A stretch of 64,000 bases of DNA. Source: Lysobacterales bacterium. Its GTDB lineage: Bacteria; Pseudomonadota; Gammaproteobacteria; Xanthomonadales; SZUA-36. The stretch is from positions 1 through 64,000 of the forward strand of contig JABDLD010000046.1 in assembly GCA_013001885.1 (NCBI GenBank). Reading direction: 5' to 3'. Positions within the stretch are counted from its first letter, which is position 1. Every line of letters begins with the position of its first letter. A program made the translations under genes and the position numbers. Shown here one piece after another: positions 8,999 to 18,110 of this stretch. The notes under the pieces were generated by a model that was not told where the DNA came from, did no database searches, and worked only from the letters and a program-made list of their open reading frames with translations.

Positions 8999-9487
8999 AT
9001 GGACCAAAGACCATTCAAAGTGCTCGGAATTCAGCAGATTGCCATAGGCGGCCTGGACAAGACTCGGCTTCGCAGGCTCTGGGTCGACACCTTAGGGTTA
9101 GGGCTGACAGGAAATTTCCAGAGTGCTTCTGAGAACGTCGATGAAGACATTGCTGTAATCGGGTCTGGCCCGCTGCGGGTGGAAGTCGACCTGATGCAGC
9201 CGCTGGACCCGGACCGGAAACCGATGGTACAGAATCCACCGCTCAATCACGTGGGCTTGTGGATCGACGATCTGCCGGCGGCCGTTGAGTGGCTTACTGA
9301 GCAGGGCATGCGATTTACCCCGGGAGGCATACGTAAAGGCGCCTCCGGTTTTGACATCTGTTTTGTTCATCCCAAGGGTAACGAGGAGTTCCCGGTGAGT
9401 GGTGAGGGCGTGCTGATCGAACTGGTGCAGGCGCCGCCAGAGGTGCGTGAAGCCTTTGCGGCAGAAACGCGCTCCGGGCATAATTGA
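8999..9487 (+). CDS. mce: VOC-family protein, probable methylmalonyl-CoA epimerase
   Basis: A 162-residue vicinal-oxygen-chelate protein. Two beta-alpha-beta-beta-beta modules are visible: one starting [13 protein letters not shown] and a second starting [18 protein letters not shown]. In the latter a conserved His and the later [10 protein letters not shown] Glu are typical metal ligands. Epimerases convert (S)- to (R)-methylmalonyl-CoA, the missing step between the carboxylase and the mutase, and this gene is last in their operon (20 bases after meaB, with GGAGAAAACTG before the ATG). That context is the main argument; it is slightly longer than classical epimerases and the first module lacks a clear His ligand at the usual HIG position (IAIGG instead), so another VOC function remains possible. 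Confidence 0.75.
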   Translation: MDQRPFKVLGIQQIAIGGLDKTRLRRLWVDTLGLGLTGNFQSASENVDEDIAVIGSGPLRVEVDLMQPLDPDRKPMVQNPPLNHVGLWIDDLPAAVEWLTEQGMRFTPGGIRKGASGFDICFVHPKGNEEFPVSGEGVLIELVQAPPEVREAFAAETRSGHN

Positions 9488-9558
9488 TCAGAAGTTCCTC
9501 AAGCTAAGCTCGCAGTCTGACAGACTGCCGACAAAACCAATTTTCAGGTGATTAAACC

Positions 9559-10545
9559 GTGGCATCAGATAAGAACATTCTCTATATCTTTCCAGGCCAG
9601 GGATCTCAATACCCGGGCATAGGCGGCGATCTCTACGAAACATTTGCAACGGCAAGAGACGTCTATAGCCGGGCAAGTCAGGTTCTGGGATACGATATTG
9701 CCGAATTGTCTTTTCGTGACCCCGAAGATCAAATCAATCTGACACGCTACACCCAGCCCGTCCTGCTGACCCACTCCATTGCCTGTCTCGAAGTCTTCAG
9801 GGAGCTATCCGGCGACGCCCTGCTGCCAGCCATCACCGCAGGCCATAGCCTCGGTGAGTATTCGGCGCTGGTCGCGGCCGGCGTGTTGAGTTTCGAAAGT
9901 GCACTGAAACTGGTGCAACAGCGGGGTGAACTGATGGGCACTCATGGAGAGGGGGAAATGTCTGCTTTTCCTCTCGCTGTTGATAACATTCGGCCGATCG
10001 CCGAGCGTTTTCACTGTGCCATTGCGGGTTGTAACCTGCCTGAGCAAACGGTTATCGGCGGCCGCGGTGAGGACCTGGAACTGGCGGAGCAGGCAGCGCA
10101 GGAACAGTTTGAACGAGCCCGTCCGACACGCCTCAAAACCGAGGGCGCTTTCCATACTTATTATATGGTCAATGCGGCGCAGCACTTCAGGGGGATTCTG
10201 GCCTCAGCTGAATTCAAATCGTCTGATATTCGCGTACTGTCCAATTTTTCCGGCGACTTTCACTCGCCCGATTCCGTCGGCATCAGGGCGGGCCTGTTTT
10301 TTCAGTTATTCCATCCGGTGTTATGGCATTCGAACTTACAGGCAGCATTTGGCGCCGGTGTGGACACAGTGTTTGAATTTGGCGGTGGTATAGGGCCGGC
10401 AGCCGAGCCGGGCGGCAAGCGGCCGAATCTGCAGGGCATGGTAAAACGTGTATTACGCGCCTCCGGTCAGGATGCGCAGTACCAGGCTGTGATCAACAGT
10501 GAGACACTTGCGGCCGCAGTCGAATTCGCAAAAAGTGTCACTTGA
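9559..10545 (+). CDS. [Acyl-carrier-protein] S-malonyltransferase, FabD-like
   Basis: A 328-residue acyltransferase that would load malonyl groups from CoA onto an acyl carrier protein. It has the family marks in order: GQGSQ at residues 13-17, the nucleophile elbow GHSLG with Ser97, and GAFH with His199, equivalent to the Ser-His dyad of E. coli FabD. The start is a GTG at 9559. It lies 71 bases after the epimerase gene in the same direction and not near fab genes, so it may be a second copy or may serve a secondary pathway. It is somewhat longer than FabD, with the extra residues at the C-terminus. No carrier protein or ketosynthase is in the window. Confidence 0.85.
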   Translation: MASDKNILYIFPGQGSQYPGIGGDLYETFATARDVYSRASQVLGYDIAELSFRDPEDQINLTRYTQPVLLTHSIACLEVFRELSGDALLPAITAGHSLGEYSALVAAGVLSFESALKLVQQRGELMGTHGEGEMSAFPLAVDNIRPIAERFHCAIAGCNLPEQTVIGGRGEDLELAEQAAQEQFERARPTRLKTEGAFHTYYMVNAAQHFRGILASAEFKSSDIRVLSNFSGDFHSPDSVGIRAGLFFQLFHPVLWHSNLQAAFGAGVDTVFEFGGGIGPAAEPGGKRPNLQGMVKRVLRASGQDAQYQAVINSETLAAAVEFAKSVT

Positions 10546-10622
10546 GTAAATTCTGATCTGAAACGCCAATTCAAGACAATTTCCAGCATTTCGATGAGGG
10601 CTTCGAGCGACAAACCGAAGGT

Positions 10623-11699
10623 CTAGTCCTCTACAAAGCCACTCCAGCCGGACATATACTCCACGAAAGCCTCACCAAGCCCCTGTGTGCGCAGATATTC
10701 CCGGCTCACCGGGGTTTTCACAGGCTCGAAATCGGGATCGGCAAACGCCTGCAGCGGGAAATCATGATGCAGAATCGCCGCGCGCCCCAAAAGGACAAAA
10801 TCGACGCCGCTCTTAATGCACTGCATCGCGGTCTGCGGCGTGTATATTTTACCGGCGACGCCCAGTCGAACTTCACCTCGATCCAGCTCGGTAAAATAAC
10901 TGAGCAGGGTCCGGCCCTGAAACCGTTCCTCGACAGGTTCCTTGAACACATCCCACAAAGACATATCGAGAAAGTCGATAGCGCCTCCATTCATCAAGCG
11001 CCGGGACACCTCAATCATTTCACCCAGTTGCAGATCGAATCGCTCAGGTGACAGCCGCACTCCCAGCAAAAACCCGGGCCGGCAACGTTCGCGAACCGCA
11101 TCGATGATCTCAAAGATAATGCGCGCACGATTCTCCAGTGAACCGCCATATCGGTCTGTACGCTGGTTGATCACGGGGCTTAGGAACTGGCAAAGGACAT
11201 AGCCATGTGCGCCGTGAATTTCTACACCGTCAAAGCCCGCTTTTTCGGCGCGCAGGGCGGCGGCCACAAAATCTTCCTTAAGCTGATGGACTTCCTCAAG
11301 TGTGAGTGCGCGTGCACCGGTTTCTGCGTTATCGGAAGGGCAAACCGCCTGCCCGCCGGTCAAATCCTGCGGTGACCGCATGCCCGCATGGTGCAGTTGG
11401 ATCACGGCAAGACTTCCCTGCGCCTTGATCGCAGAAGCCAGCCGCGTAAGCCCTTCAAGGTGGTCATCGGAGAAACAGCCCAATTGCCCGGAAAAACCCT
11501 TTCCGGCGGGCTGCACATGGGAGGCACAGGTCATGGTCAGGCCAAACCCGCCATGTGCCCGCATGGTCAGCCAGCGGAACTCGTCATCGGATAGGCGCCC
11601 ATCCTCAAAGCTTTGCAGATTGGTCATAGGCGCCAGCATGAAGCGGTTTTTCATGATGGCGCCGTGCTTGAAACTCAATGGCTGGAACAGATTTTTCAT
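10623..11699 (-). CDS. Old Yellow Enzyme family NADH:flavin oxidoreductase
   Basis: A 358-residue FMN-dependent TIM-barrel ene-reductase. Visible marks are LAPMTN near the N-terminus (FMN site), QLHHAGMRS, the substrate-binding EIHGAHGYVLCQFLSP segment with the His-X-X-His pair, the NQRTDRYGGSLENR signature and GRAAILHHDFP near the C-terminus. It lacks the iron-sulfur and second flavin domains of 2,4-dienoyl-CoA reductase, so it belongs to the short OYE class. It reduces activated C=C bonds; the natural substrate is unknown. It is convergent with the malonyltransferase gene, 77 bases apart, with no clear terminator between them. Confidence 0.9.
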   Translation of the reverse strand: MKNLFQPLSFKHGAIMKNRFMLAPMTNLQSFEDGRLSDDEFRWLTMRAHGGFGLTMTCASHVQPAGKGFSGQLGCFSDDHLEGLTRLASAIKAQGSLAVIQLHHAGMRSPQDLTGGQAVCPSDNAETGARALTLEEVHQLKEDFVAAALRAEKAGFDGVEIHGAHGYVLCQFLSPVINQRTDRYGGSLENRARIIFEIIDAVRERCRPGFLLGVRLSPERFDLQLGEMIEVSRRLMNGGAIDFLDMSLWDVFKEPVEERFQGRTLLSYFTELDRGEVRLGVAGKIYTPQTAMQCIKSGVDFVLLGRAAILHHDFPLQAFADPDFEPVKTPVSREYLRTQGLGEAFVEYMSGWSGFVED

Positions 11700-12009
11700 C
11701 GACGTGATTGCTTAAGTGAAAAGATGAGTAGGCTCAGGGTAAAGATTGTATTTCTTTTTGGGTCATGACATGAAATGTTTGGCCCGTTACGTTATTTCGC
11801 CGGAAAGCGGAATGTCTTTGGCGTCCTGATTCAGGACGGCCTTGTTCTCAGTTCGGCCTATCACGGCCTGTGTCACAGTTGCCCATCCGCTCGAGTATGC
11901 GTCTACTCAGAGCGTGATCAGTAGAAAGTTCGCTCTCTACGTCCGGTTGTCGATTTCCGCTCCGCGATCTGCAAAAATGCCCTATTTAGCGCACTGGTCA
12001 AAAGCACTC
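11700..12009. other. 310-base intergenic stretch, nothing supported
   Basis: This stretch separates the OYE gene from the divergently transcribed TolB/TPR gene and must hold both promoters. I see no gene and no convincing -35/-10 pair. A short perfect inverted repeat, GTCCTGA-T-TCAGGAC, lies at 11823-11837; its role is unknown. The open frame starting at 11842 that runs into the next gene has no family support in this part. Confidence 0.4.
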
Positions 12010-13584
12010 ATGTCGATTCTCAACTCGTTCAAAAGACGAAAAATAGGCCAATGGTCGTTGGCATACATCACTGCCGCATGGGTCGCCGTGCAGCTAGTGG
12101 ATGTCCTGGGTGGGCGCTGGGGGATTACTGAAGGAATTGCGCGCGGCTTTGATTTGATTCTGATCACCGGGTTCTTCCTGGTCTTGATAGTTGCTTGGTA
12201 TCACGGCGACAAAGGCCACCAGAAGGTCGGCGGCACCGAGTTGTTGCTGATAGCCCTGACTTTAGTGGCCGGTAGTGTCGGTTTGTTCTTTGAAATGCGC
12301 AAAGCCGATGAGTCCATGCGACCAGAGCGCACAGCTCTTTCCGCTGAGAGTCCCTCGAGACACACTGAGGGGGCGCCCTGGATGGCAGTGCTTCCTTTCG
12401 AGGCACACGGAAATTCTGACGACCTTAAAAGCTTCGCGACCAACCTTGCCGCCAGCATAAATTCCGGCTTGTCTTCGTTCTCGCATTTATTGGTTCTTTC
12501 ACGCAGCGTTGTAGAGAATGCTGCCGAAAGTCTCAGGGATCCGCGCGAGATTGGCGCATCTGTGGGCGCCCGCTATCTAATGGAAGGTGATGTGCGATCA
12601 ATCGACGATCAACTGCGATTGACAGTGCAGCTGACGGATTCGACTGACGGCAAGACCGTGTGGAGTACTAAATCTGACTTCAAGTTGAGTGACGCTGCTA
12701 GTCTGCAGTTCCAGGACGCCATTGCTGAGCGGATCGTTGCTACTGTCGGCGACTCAAGCGGCGTTGTGACTCGCGAACTCGCCAACTCGATAATTCCGAA
12801 GTCTCCGGAATCAATGACATCCTACGAAGCCGTGTTGCAATGGACCGTTAACCGACAAGTAGGTGGCCCCGAGGTACATCTGCGGGCAAGAACTGCGCTT
12901 GAGCGCGCTGTTGAGTTGGAGCCGGAGGATGCAGTGGCGTGGGCCTGCTTGGCACACGTGTACACCGAGGAATTCATGAGCAACTACAACCCGCTTCCAA
13001 ATCCGCTCGAGCGAGGGTTGGTTGCCGCACGCCGCGCGGTTGCGCTTGACCGTACTGACTCGCTCGCGCATTACTCGCTTGCGATCAATCGGTACTTTGC
13101 GAAGAACATAGAAGCGTTCAGGGCAGCCGCCGATCGCAGCATTGAGTTAAACCCAAACGACGCGAGCGCGGTAGCGATGTTGGGAATGCTCACCTCATTC
13201 AGCGGCGATTGGGACGCGGGGATGGAGATAACGAAACGCGCCATGCAAATCAATCCGGATCATCCCGGATACTATCGATTCGGCATATTCTACGATCAGT
13301 ACCGCAAAGGTAACGGTGCCGAAGCACTGGATATCGCCTTGCAGATTAATATGCCGGGATACTATGTAGATGCACTTGTGCGGGTATTGGCTTACGTGCA
13401 GATCGGCGACTTTGAGGCAGCGACCAAAGCGGCCGAAGAGTTACAAGCATTGTTTCCCAATTTCGAGGCAGATTTTGGCCGCTTGGGCGTCACAAACTGG
13501 TTCTTTGCGCAGCCAGAACTCATCGATGAGATTGCCAATGATCTTTTAAAAGTGGGCCTGTCCACAGATTGGACGATCTATTGA
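12010..13584 (+). CDS. Membrane-anchored TolB-like/TPR protein
   Basis: A 524-residue protein. Residues 1-70 form a short basic leader and two membrane helices (KIGQWSLAYITAAWVAVQLVD and a second around residues 48-65). A predicted extracytoplasmic segment then carries a FlgO/TolB-N-like domain (AVLPFEAHG.., LMEGDVRSIDDQLRLTVQLTD, VWSTKSDF), followed by TPR-type helical repeats (VELEPEDAVAWACLAHVY, IELNPNDASAVAMLG, MQINPDHPGYYRF). Similar proteins are often annotated as adenylate-cyclase-associated or TPR proteins; their function is not established. I start at the ATG at 12010, because the shared module begins there (MSILNSFKRRKIG), although the frame is open back to 11842. It shares its N-terminal module with the genes at 32301 and 41207. 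Confidence 0.65.
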   Translation: MSILNSFKRRKIGQWSLAYITAAWVAVQLVDVLGGRWGITEGIARGFDLILITGFFLVLIVAWYHGDKGHQKVGGTELLLIALTLVAGSVGLFFEMRKADESMRPERTALSAESPSRHTEGAPWMAVLPFEAHGNSDDLKSFATNLAASINSGLSSFSHLLVLSRSVVENAAESLRDPREIGASVGARYLMEGDVRSIDDQLRLTVQLTDSTDGKTVWSTKSDFKLSDAASLQFQDAIAERIVATVGDSSGVVTRELANSIIPKSPESMTSYEAVLQWTVNRQVGGPEVHLRARTALERAVELEPEDAVAWACLAHVYTEEFMSNYNPLPNPLERGLVAARRAVALDRTDSLAHYSLAINRYFAKNIEAFRAAADRSIELNPNDASAVAMLGMLTSFSGDWDAGMEITKRAMQINPDHPGYYRFGIFYDQYRKGNGAEALDIALQINMPGYYVDALVRVLAYVQIGDFEAATKAAEELQALFPNFEADFGRLGVTNWFFAQPELIDEIANDLLKVGLSTDWTIY

Positions 13585-13744
13585 CTATGCAAAGCGCATC
13601 GCAAATAGCATGAGTTTTGGCCAAATAAAAATGCCGATGTGAACGGCCGGTTCGAGCCGGTAGCTGCCCCGCAGTACTTAAGCTTCACGCCGCAATAGGC
13701 TATGCTGCCTTCTTTCCGCAACCCGAATCGTAAGGCGTAATTCC

Positions 13745-15316
13745 ATGACCGACACTGTTGCCGGCGAAACCCGCGGCTGGTTTCGCCGCTTTCTCGACAC
13801 CGTCGAATGGCTGGGTAACCTGCTGCCACACCCCGTCACCCTGTTCGCGATCCTGTGCCTGCTGGTCGTGCTGGTTAGCGGCCTGGCCGGTGCTGTGGGT
13901 TTGTCGGTACCGGACGTACGCCCCACTGCAGACGAAGGCGCCCGCATAGCGGCTGTCAGCCTGCTCAATGCCGAGGGTTTGCGCATGGTGGTGAGCAACC
14001 TGGTCACCAACTTCACGAATTTCGTGCCGCTTGGAACCGTGCTGGTCGCCATGCTGGGAGTGGGGGTTGCCGACCGCTCCGGTTTACTGTCTGCGCTGGT
14101 GCGAACGCTGGTGATGCGCGCTCCGCGCCACCTGGTCACCGTGGCCGTGGTATTTGCCGGGGTTCTTTCCAATACCGCCTCTGAAATGGGTTATGTCGTC
14201 CTGGTGCCACTGGCCGGGGTGATTTTTTATTCGCTGGGCCGCCACCCGCTGGCCGGCATGGCGGCCGCATTTGCCGGCGTATCCGGCGGTTACAGCGCCA
14301 ACCTGCTGATCGGCACCGTTGATCCCCTGCTGGCCGGTATAACAGAGGCCGCGGCGCGGCTTATCGATCCGGAATATGAGGTGCACGCGGCCGTTAACTG
14401 GTATTTCATGATCATCAGTACTTTCCTGATCACCATCGTAGGCTCGCTGGTGAGCACCTTTATCGTGGAGCCCAAGCTGGGCAAGTACGACCCTGAGATG
14501 GCCCAGGAGGGCGCACTGTCGGAGGCTAAACTGGAGCCGCTGAACCCGACGGAACGAAAAGCGCTACTTTGGGCTGGAATCAGTGCGCTGGTCATTGCAT
14601 TGCTGGTGGCTTCGACCGTGGTGCCGGAAAGTGGAATGTTGCGCAATCCCGAGACAGGCGACATTTTGCGCTCGCCGTTTTTGCGTGGGATCGTGGCCAT
14701 TATTTTTGTGTTCTTCCTGGTGCCCGGCGTGGTTTACGGCAAGGTCACCGGGACTATCAACAGCGATCGTGACCTGATCAAGGCCATGGCCGATACCATG
14801 GGAACGCTGGGCCTGTATATTGTGCTGGTATTCTTCGCCGCCCAGTTCGTTGCGTTTTTCGGTTGGACCAACCTCGGCGCGATCGTTGCGGTCACAGGCG
14901 CGCAAACGCTGCAGGCCATCGGCCTGACCGGGCCGCTGGTGTTCGTGCCGTTCATCATGATGTGCAGTTTTATAAACCTGATGCTGGGCAGCGCCTCGGC
15001 GCAATGGGCGGTGACCGCACCGATCTTCGTGCCGATGCTGATGCTGACCGGTTACAGCCCCGAAGTGATCCAGGCGGCTTACCGTATCGGGGACTCAACC
15101 ACCAACATCATCACGCCGATGATGAGCTATTTTGGCCTGATCCTGGCCTTTGCCACCCGTTACAACCGCAACCTGGGCATCGGGACGCTGATAGCCACCA
15201 TGCTGCCGTACTCGATTTGCTTCTGGTTATGCTGGGTGGCGTTGTTTTTCCTTTGGGTGTTCGGCCTTGGCATGCCGGTGGGGCCGGCAACAGCTACTTA
15301 TTATCCGTCAGGCTGA
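13745..15316 (+). CDS. AbgT-family transporter
   Basis: A 523-residue integral membrane protein of the AbgT family (p-aminobenzoyl-glutamate uptake in E. coli, sulfonamide efflux in some relatives). Family marks include the N-terminal RFLDTVEWLGNLLPHPVTLF, NTASEMGYVVLVPLAG, FAGVSGGYSANLL, the re-entrant hairpin region NLMLGSASAQWAVTAPIFVPM and the GDSTTNIITPMMSYFG motif. About eleven to thirteen hydrophobic segments are seen. The ATG at 13745 follows a weak AAGGCG. The actual substrate is unknown; there is no abgAB peptidase next to it. It sits 160 bases after the TolB/TPR gene and 49 bases before the secreted protein gene. Confidence 0.93.
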   Translation: MTDTVAGETRGWFRRFLDTVEWLGNLLPHPVTLFAILCLLVVLVSGLAGAVGLSVPDVRPTADEGARIAAVSLLNAEGLRMVVSNLVTNFTNFVPLGTVLVAMLGVGVADRSGLLSALVRTLVMRAPRHLVTVAVVFAGVLSNTASEMGYVVLVPLAGVIFYSLGRHPLAGMAAAFAGVSGGYSANLLIGTVDPLLAGITEAAARLIDPEYEVHAAVNWYFMIISTFLITIVGSLVSTFIVEPKLGKYDPEMAQEGALSEAKLEPLNPTERKALLWAGISALVIALLVASTVVPESGMLRNPETGDILRSPFLRGIVAIIFVFFLVPGVVYGKVTGTINSDRDLIKAMADTMGTLGLYIVLVFFAAQFVAFFGWTNLGAIVAVTGAQTLQAIGLTGPLVFVPFIMMCSFINLMLGSASAQWAVTAPIFVPMLMLTGYSPEVIQAAYRIGDSTTNIITPMMSYFGLILAFATRYNRNLGIGTLIATMLPYSICFWLCWVALFFLWVFGLGMPVGPATATYYPSG

Positions 15317-15365
15317 AAACTGCCGTGCGGTGTTCCAGACTGGTCTATGGAGTACTATTAGGTCT

Positions 15366-16379
15366 ATGGCTACTTATCTGAAATCAGTTTTATGGGCGCT
15401 CTGGCTGGTTTGGCCCGCGATGGCAATGGCCGGGTTATTCGACGAAACCGAAGTGATCGAGATAAGCCTTTCCGGCCCAGTCAGCTCGATTCTGGATGAT
15501 ACCGAGCACCGGAAAGAACGCCCTTTCGTGTTAGGCGTGGACGGCAGGGAAATCGAAATTCTCGCACGCGTGCGGGGAAAAAGCCGCGCGCGCGTTTGTA
15601 AATTTCCGCCGATCCGTCTTAATTTTTCCGAGAGCGATGCACAGCAGACGGTGTTCGGGGGACAAGGCAAACTGAAAGTTGTCACCCACTGCCGGAACAA
15701 TAGCCAGGGCAGCACGAATGTGTTGGAAGAGTATTTAATCTACCGCATGTTCAATGTTCTGACGGACATTAGTTTTCGCGCCAGATTGCTGCATATTGAA
15801 TACAACGACACCGACGGAAAGCTGCATGAGGATGCAAGCCCGAACTACGGTTTCTTGATCGAATCCGGAAAGCAGGTAGAGAACAGAACCGGGGGGGAAT
15901 GGGTCAAACTCCCCGCCATCGCCCAGAGTCGCCTCGCGCAACAGCATGCGGGTATCGTTTTTGTATTTCAGTACCTGATTGGGAATACCGACTGGTCGTT
16001 CGTGCTTGCGGAGGATTCAAAAGCCTGTTGCCACAATGGCGACTTGCTCGAGCTGGAATCCCGGCTTTATTACGTGCCGTATGACTTCGATCTTGCAGGC
16101 CTGGTCGATGCGCCCTATGCAAAACCTGATCCTTCCATAGGCATCAGAAGCGTCACTCAGCGCCGCTACCGGGGTTATTGCATTGAAAATGAACCCGTGG
16201 CTGCCGCGCTGCGCCTGGTCAATTCAAAAAAAGCAGAAATCCTCGAAATCTTGCAGGAACTTCCGGATTATTCCGATAAATCGATGAAAAAATCGGTGAA
16301 GTTCCTCGAAGGTTTTTTCAAGAAAGCGGGGGACGAGGAGCGCTTGCTTAAAACATTCGAAAAAAGGTGTCTTGGTTGA
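15366..16379 (+). CDS. Secreted CotH/HipA-kinase-like protein of unknown function
   Basis: A 337-residue protein with a clear signal peptide (hydrophobic residues 8-18, cleavage after AMA at about residue 22). The middle contains FQYLIGNTDWSFVLAED, an Asn-Thr-Asp pattern like the catalytic loop of CotH and HipA-type atypical kinases, followed 35 residues later by YVPYDFDLAGLVDAPYA, which resembles their metal-binding DFD/DLD motif. I recall uncharacterised proteins with the same two motifs in Bacteroidetes and gammaproteobacteria. Kinase activity is inference only. The ATG at 15366 is chosen because the signal peptide begins there with an AGG six bases upstream; the frame is open from 15267 but overlaps the AbgT gene. 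Confidence 0.55.
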   Translation: MATYLKSVLWALWLVWPAMAMAGLFDETEVIEISLSGPVSSILDDTEHRKERPFVLGVDGREIEILARVRGKSRARVCKFPPIRLNFSESDAQQTVFGGQGKLKVVTHCRNNSQGSTNVLEEYLIYRMFNVLTDISFRARLLHIEYNDTDGKLHEDASPNYGFLIESGKQVENRTGGEWVKLPAIAQSRLAQQHAGIVFVFQYLIGNTDWSFVLAEDSKACCHNGDLLELESRLYYVPYDFDLAGLVDAPYAKPDPSIGIRSVTQRRYRGYCIENEPVAAALRLVNSKKAEILEILQELPDYSDKSMKKSVKFLEGFFKKAGDEERLLKTFEKRCLG

Positions 16380-16411
16380 TCCGGAGGCACCGGTGTCCGT
16401 TAATTCGCCCG

Positions 16412-17977
16412 TCACCACCAGACGATATAGAGTCCCGCCAGCATCAGTACCACAACCAGTGACGCCAGGTTGAAGCCTGTGCTGGTGCTGGTGTCTATTT
16501 CCCCGTAATTGATTGCGTCGGCGTGGTCGCCTCCGTCCTGTAACCGGGAAATCAACATGCCGATGATCATGCACAGGATGAAGACCAGGCCGACCCGGTC
16601 AATGAACGGCAATGACGGCCAGAACAGCTTCAGGACAAGTGACAGGACTGCTGAGCCGATGGCTGCGCCCAGGGCGCCGTTGGCCGTCGTGTTTTTCCAG
16701 AAGATCCCCAACAGGAAGATGGCGACGATGCCCGGCGTGAAGAACCCGGTGAATTCCTGGATATACTGGAACGCCTGGTCGAAATTGCCCAGCAACGGTC
16801 GGGCCACGATCATTGCAATTACCATTGCTGAAAATGCGACGGTGCGGCCGACGCGAACCAGGTGTTTTTCGTCGCGATCGCCCGGTTTGAAATGCTGATA
16901 CATGTCCATGGTGAAAATCGTTGAAATGCTGTTGGTCATGGACGCCAGAGAGGAGACGATCGCCGCAATCAGCGCGGAAAACACCAGGCCCTTAAGGCCT
17001 ACCGGCAACAGTTTCATGGTTTCCGGATACGCCTTGTCCGGGGCTGAGAGTTCTGGGATCAGCACCGCCGCGGCAATTCCGGGCAGCACGACCAGAACCG
17101 GCATCAGCATTTTCAGGAAGGCTGCGAACACGATTCCTTTCTGCGCTTCCCGCGCGTCCTTTGCCGCCAGCGCACGCTGAATGATGTATTGGTTGAAGCC
17201 CCAGTAGGACAGGTTCATGATCCACATGCCGCCGACCAGCACGGATATGCCCGGCAGCAGGTCGTAGTGCGGGCTGTCTGTAGTAAAGATCATGTCGAAT
17301 TTCTCGGGTGCGATTTCGAGCGTTTTCATGAATCCGGCAAAAGCGCCTTGCCCGCCCGAGATCTCATTCATCGTAATCCAGGCGATCAACAGCCCGCCAA
17401 AAACCAGCAGTACGACCTGGATGATATCGGTCAGAGCGACTGCCTTGAGTCCGCCGTAAAGAGAATAGGCGATGGCGAAACTGCCCAGGATGAGCAAACC
17501 GTAGCTCTGCTCGAGTCCGGTGACCGAGTTGATGGCGAGCGAACCCAGCCAGAGTATGGAAGTGAGGTTTACGAAAACATAAACACCCAGCCAGAAGGTC
17601 GCCATGACCATGCGCACCCGGTGGTCGTAGCGCTGCTCCAGAAACTGGGGCATGGTGTAGATCTCATGCTTCAAAAAGACCGGAAGCAGGTACTTACCGA
17701 CGATGATCAAGGTGATGGCAGCCATCCATTCGTACGAAGCGATGGCCACGCCGAGCACGTAAGCCGATCCCGACATGCCAATAATCTGCTCTGCCGAAAT
17801 GTTGGCTGCGATCAACGAGGCCCCGATGGCCCACCAGGGGAGCGCCCTTCCGGCCAGGAAATAGTCCTGCGTATTTTTGGCATGACCGGCCTTCTCGCGT
17901 GAAACCCATTGGGCCAATACCAGCAAAAGGACGCCGTAAATCAGGACAACTGCGTAATCAAGGCTCTGTAAATGCAT
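16412..17977 (-). CDS. Sodium:solute symporter (SSS family), probable sugar type
   Basis: A 521-residue transporter with about 13 to 14 hydrophobic segments and SSS family marks: DYFLAGRALPWWAIGASLIAANIS near the N-terminus, GSAYVLGVA, YSLYGGLKAVALTDIIQ (a hallmark of the sodium-site helix region), the WGFNQYIIQRALAAKD segment typical of the sugar-transporting SGLT branch, and SSLASMTNSISTIFTMDMY. It would import a solute with Na+. It reads leftward after the TSUP gene (133 bases between) and lies beside the glycoside-hydrolase operon, which makes a sugar or sugar derivative the likely substrate. A LacI-type site was not found directly upstream of it. Confidence 0.9.
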   Translation of the reverse strand: MHLQSLDYAVVLIYGVLLLVLAQWVSREKAGHAKNTQDYFLAGRALPWWAIGASLIAANISAEQIIGMSGSAYVLGVAIASYEWMAAITLIIVGKYLLPVFLKHEIYTMPQFLEQRYDHRVRMVMATFWLGVYVFVNLTSILWLGSLAINSVTGLEQSYGLLILGSFAIAYSLYGGLKAVALTDIIQVVLLVFGGLLIAWITMNEISGGQGAFAGFMKTLEIAPEKFDMIFTTDSPHYDLLPGISVLVGGMWIMNLSYWGFNQYIIQRALAAKDAREAQKGIVFAAFLKMLMPVLVVLPGIAAAVLIPELSAPDKAYPETMKLLPVGLKGLVFSALIAAIVSSLASMTNSISTIFTMDMYQHFKPGDRDEKHLVRVGRTVAFSAMVIAMIVARPLLGNFDQAFQYIQEFTGFFTPGIVAIFLLGIFWKNTTANGALGAAIGSAVLSLVLKLFWPSLPFIDRVGLVFILCMIIGMLISRLQDGGDHADAINYGEIDTSTSTGFNLASLVVVLMLAGLYIVWW

Positions 17978-18110
17978 GATGCTTCCCTTATTGTTTTAAT
18001 CAGAATGAATCGATTGGCCCGGGCTTGATTCACCTGCTGTGTATGTTGGGTACCGGCGCACTATATCATTAACCTGAAACACACAGCCCCGGGCGCTTTG
18101 CTACGTTCGT

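Noticed and set aside
11823-11837. GTCCTGA-T-TCAGGAC as an operator
   Set aside because: A perfect short palindrome, but with no regulator gene nearby, no promoter elements in register and no second copy seen; kept only as a note in the intergenic entry.
17189-17902. A 237-codon open frame on the plus strand
   Set aside because: It lies opposite the sodium symporter gene, whose helices and motifs are clear. The frame encodes a His- and Gln-rich sequence with no domain.
18008-18015. AATCGATT as a second LacI operator upstream of the symporter
   Set aside because: Only the inner eight bases are symmetric and the outer bases do not match the TGTAA arms of the operator at 19216-19233.
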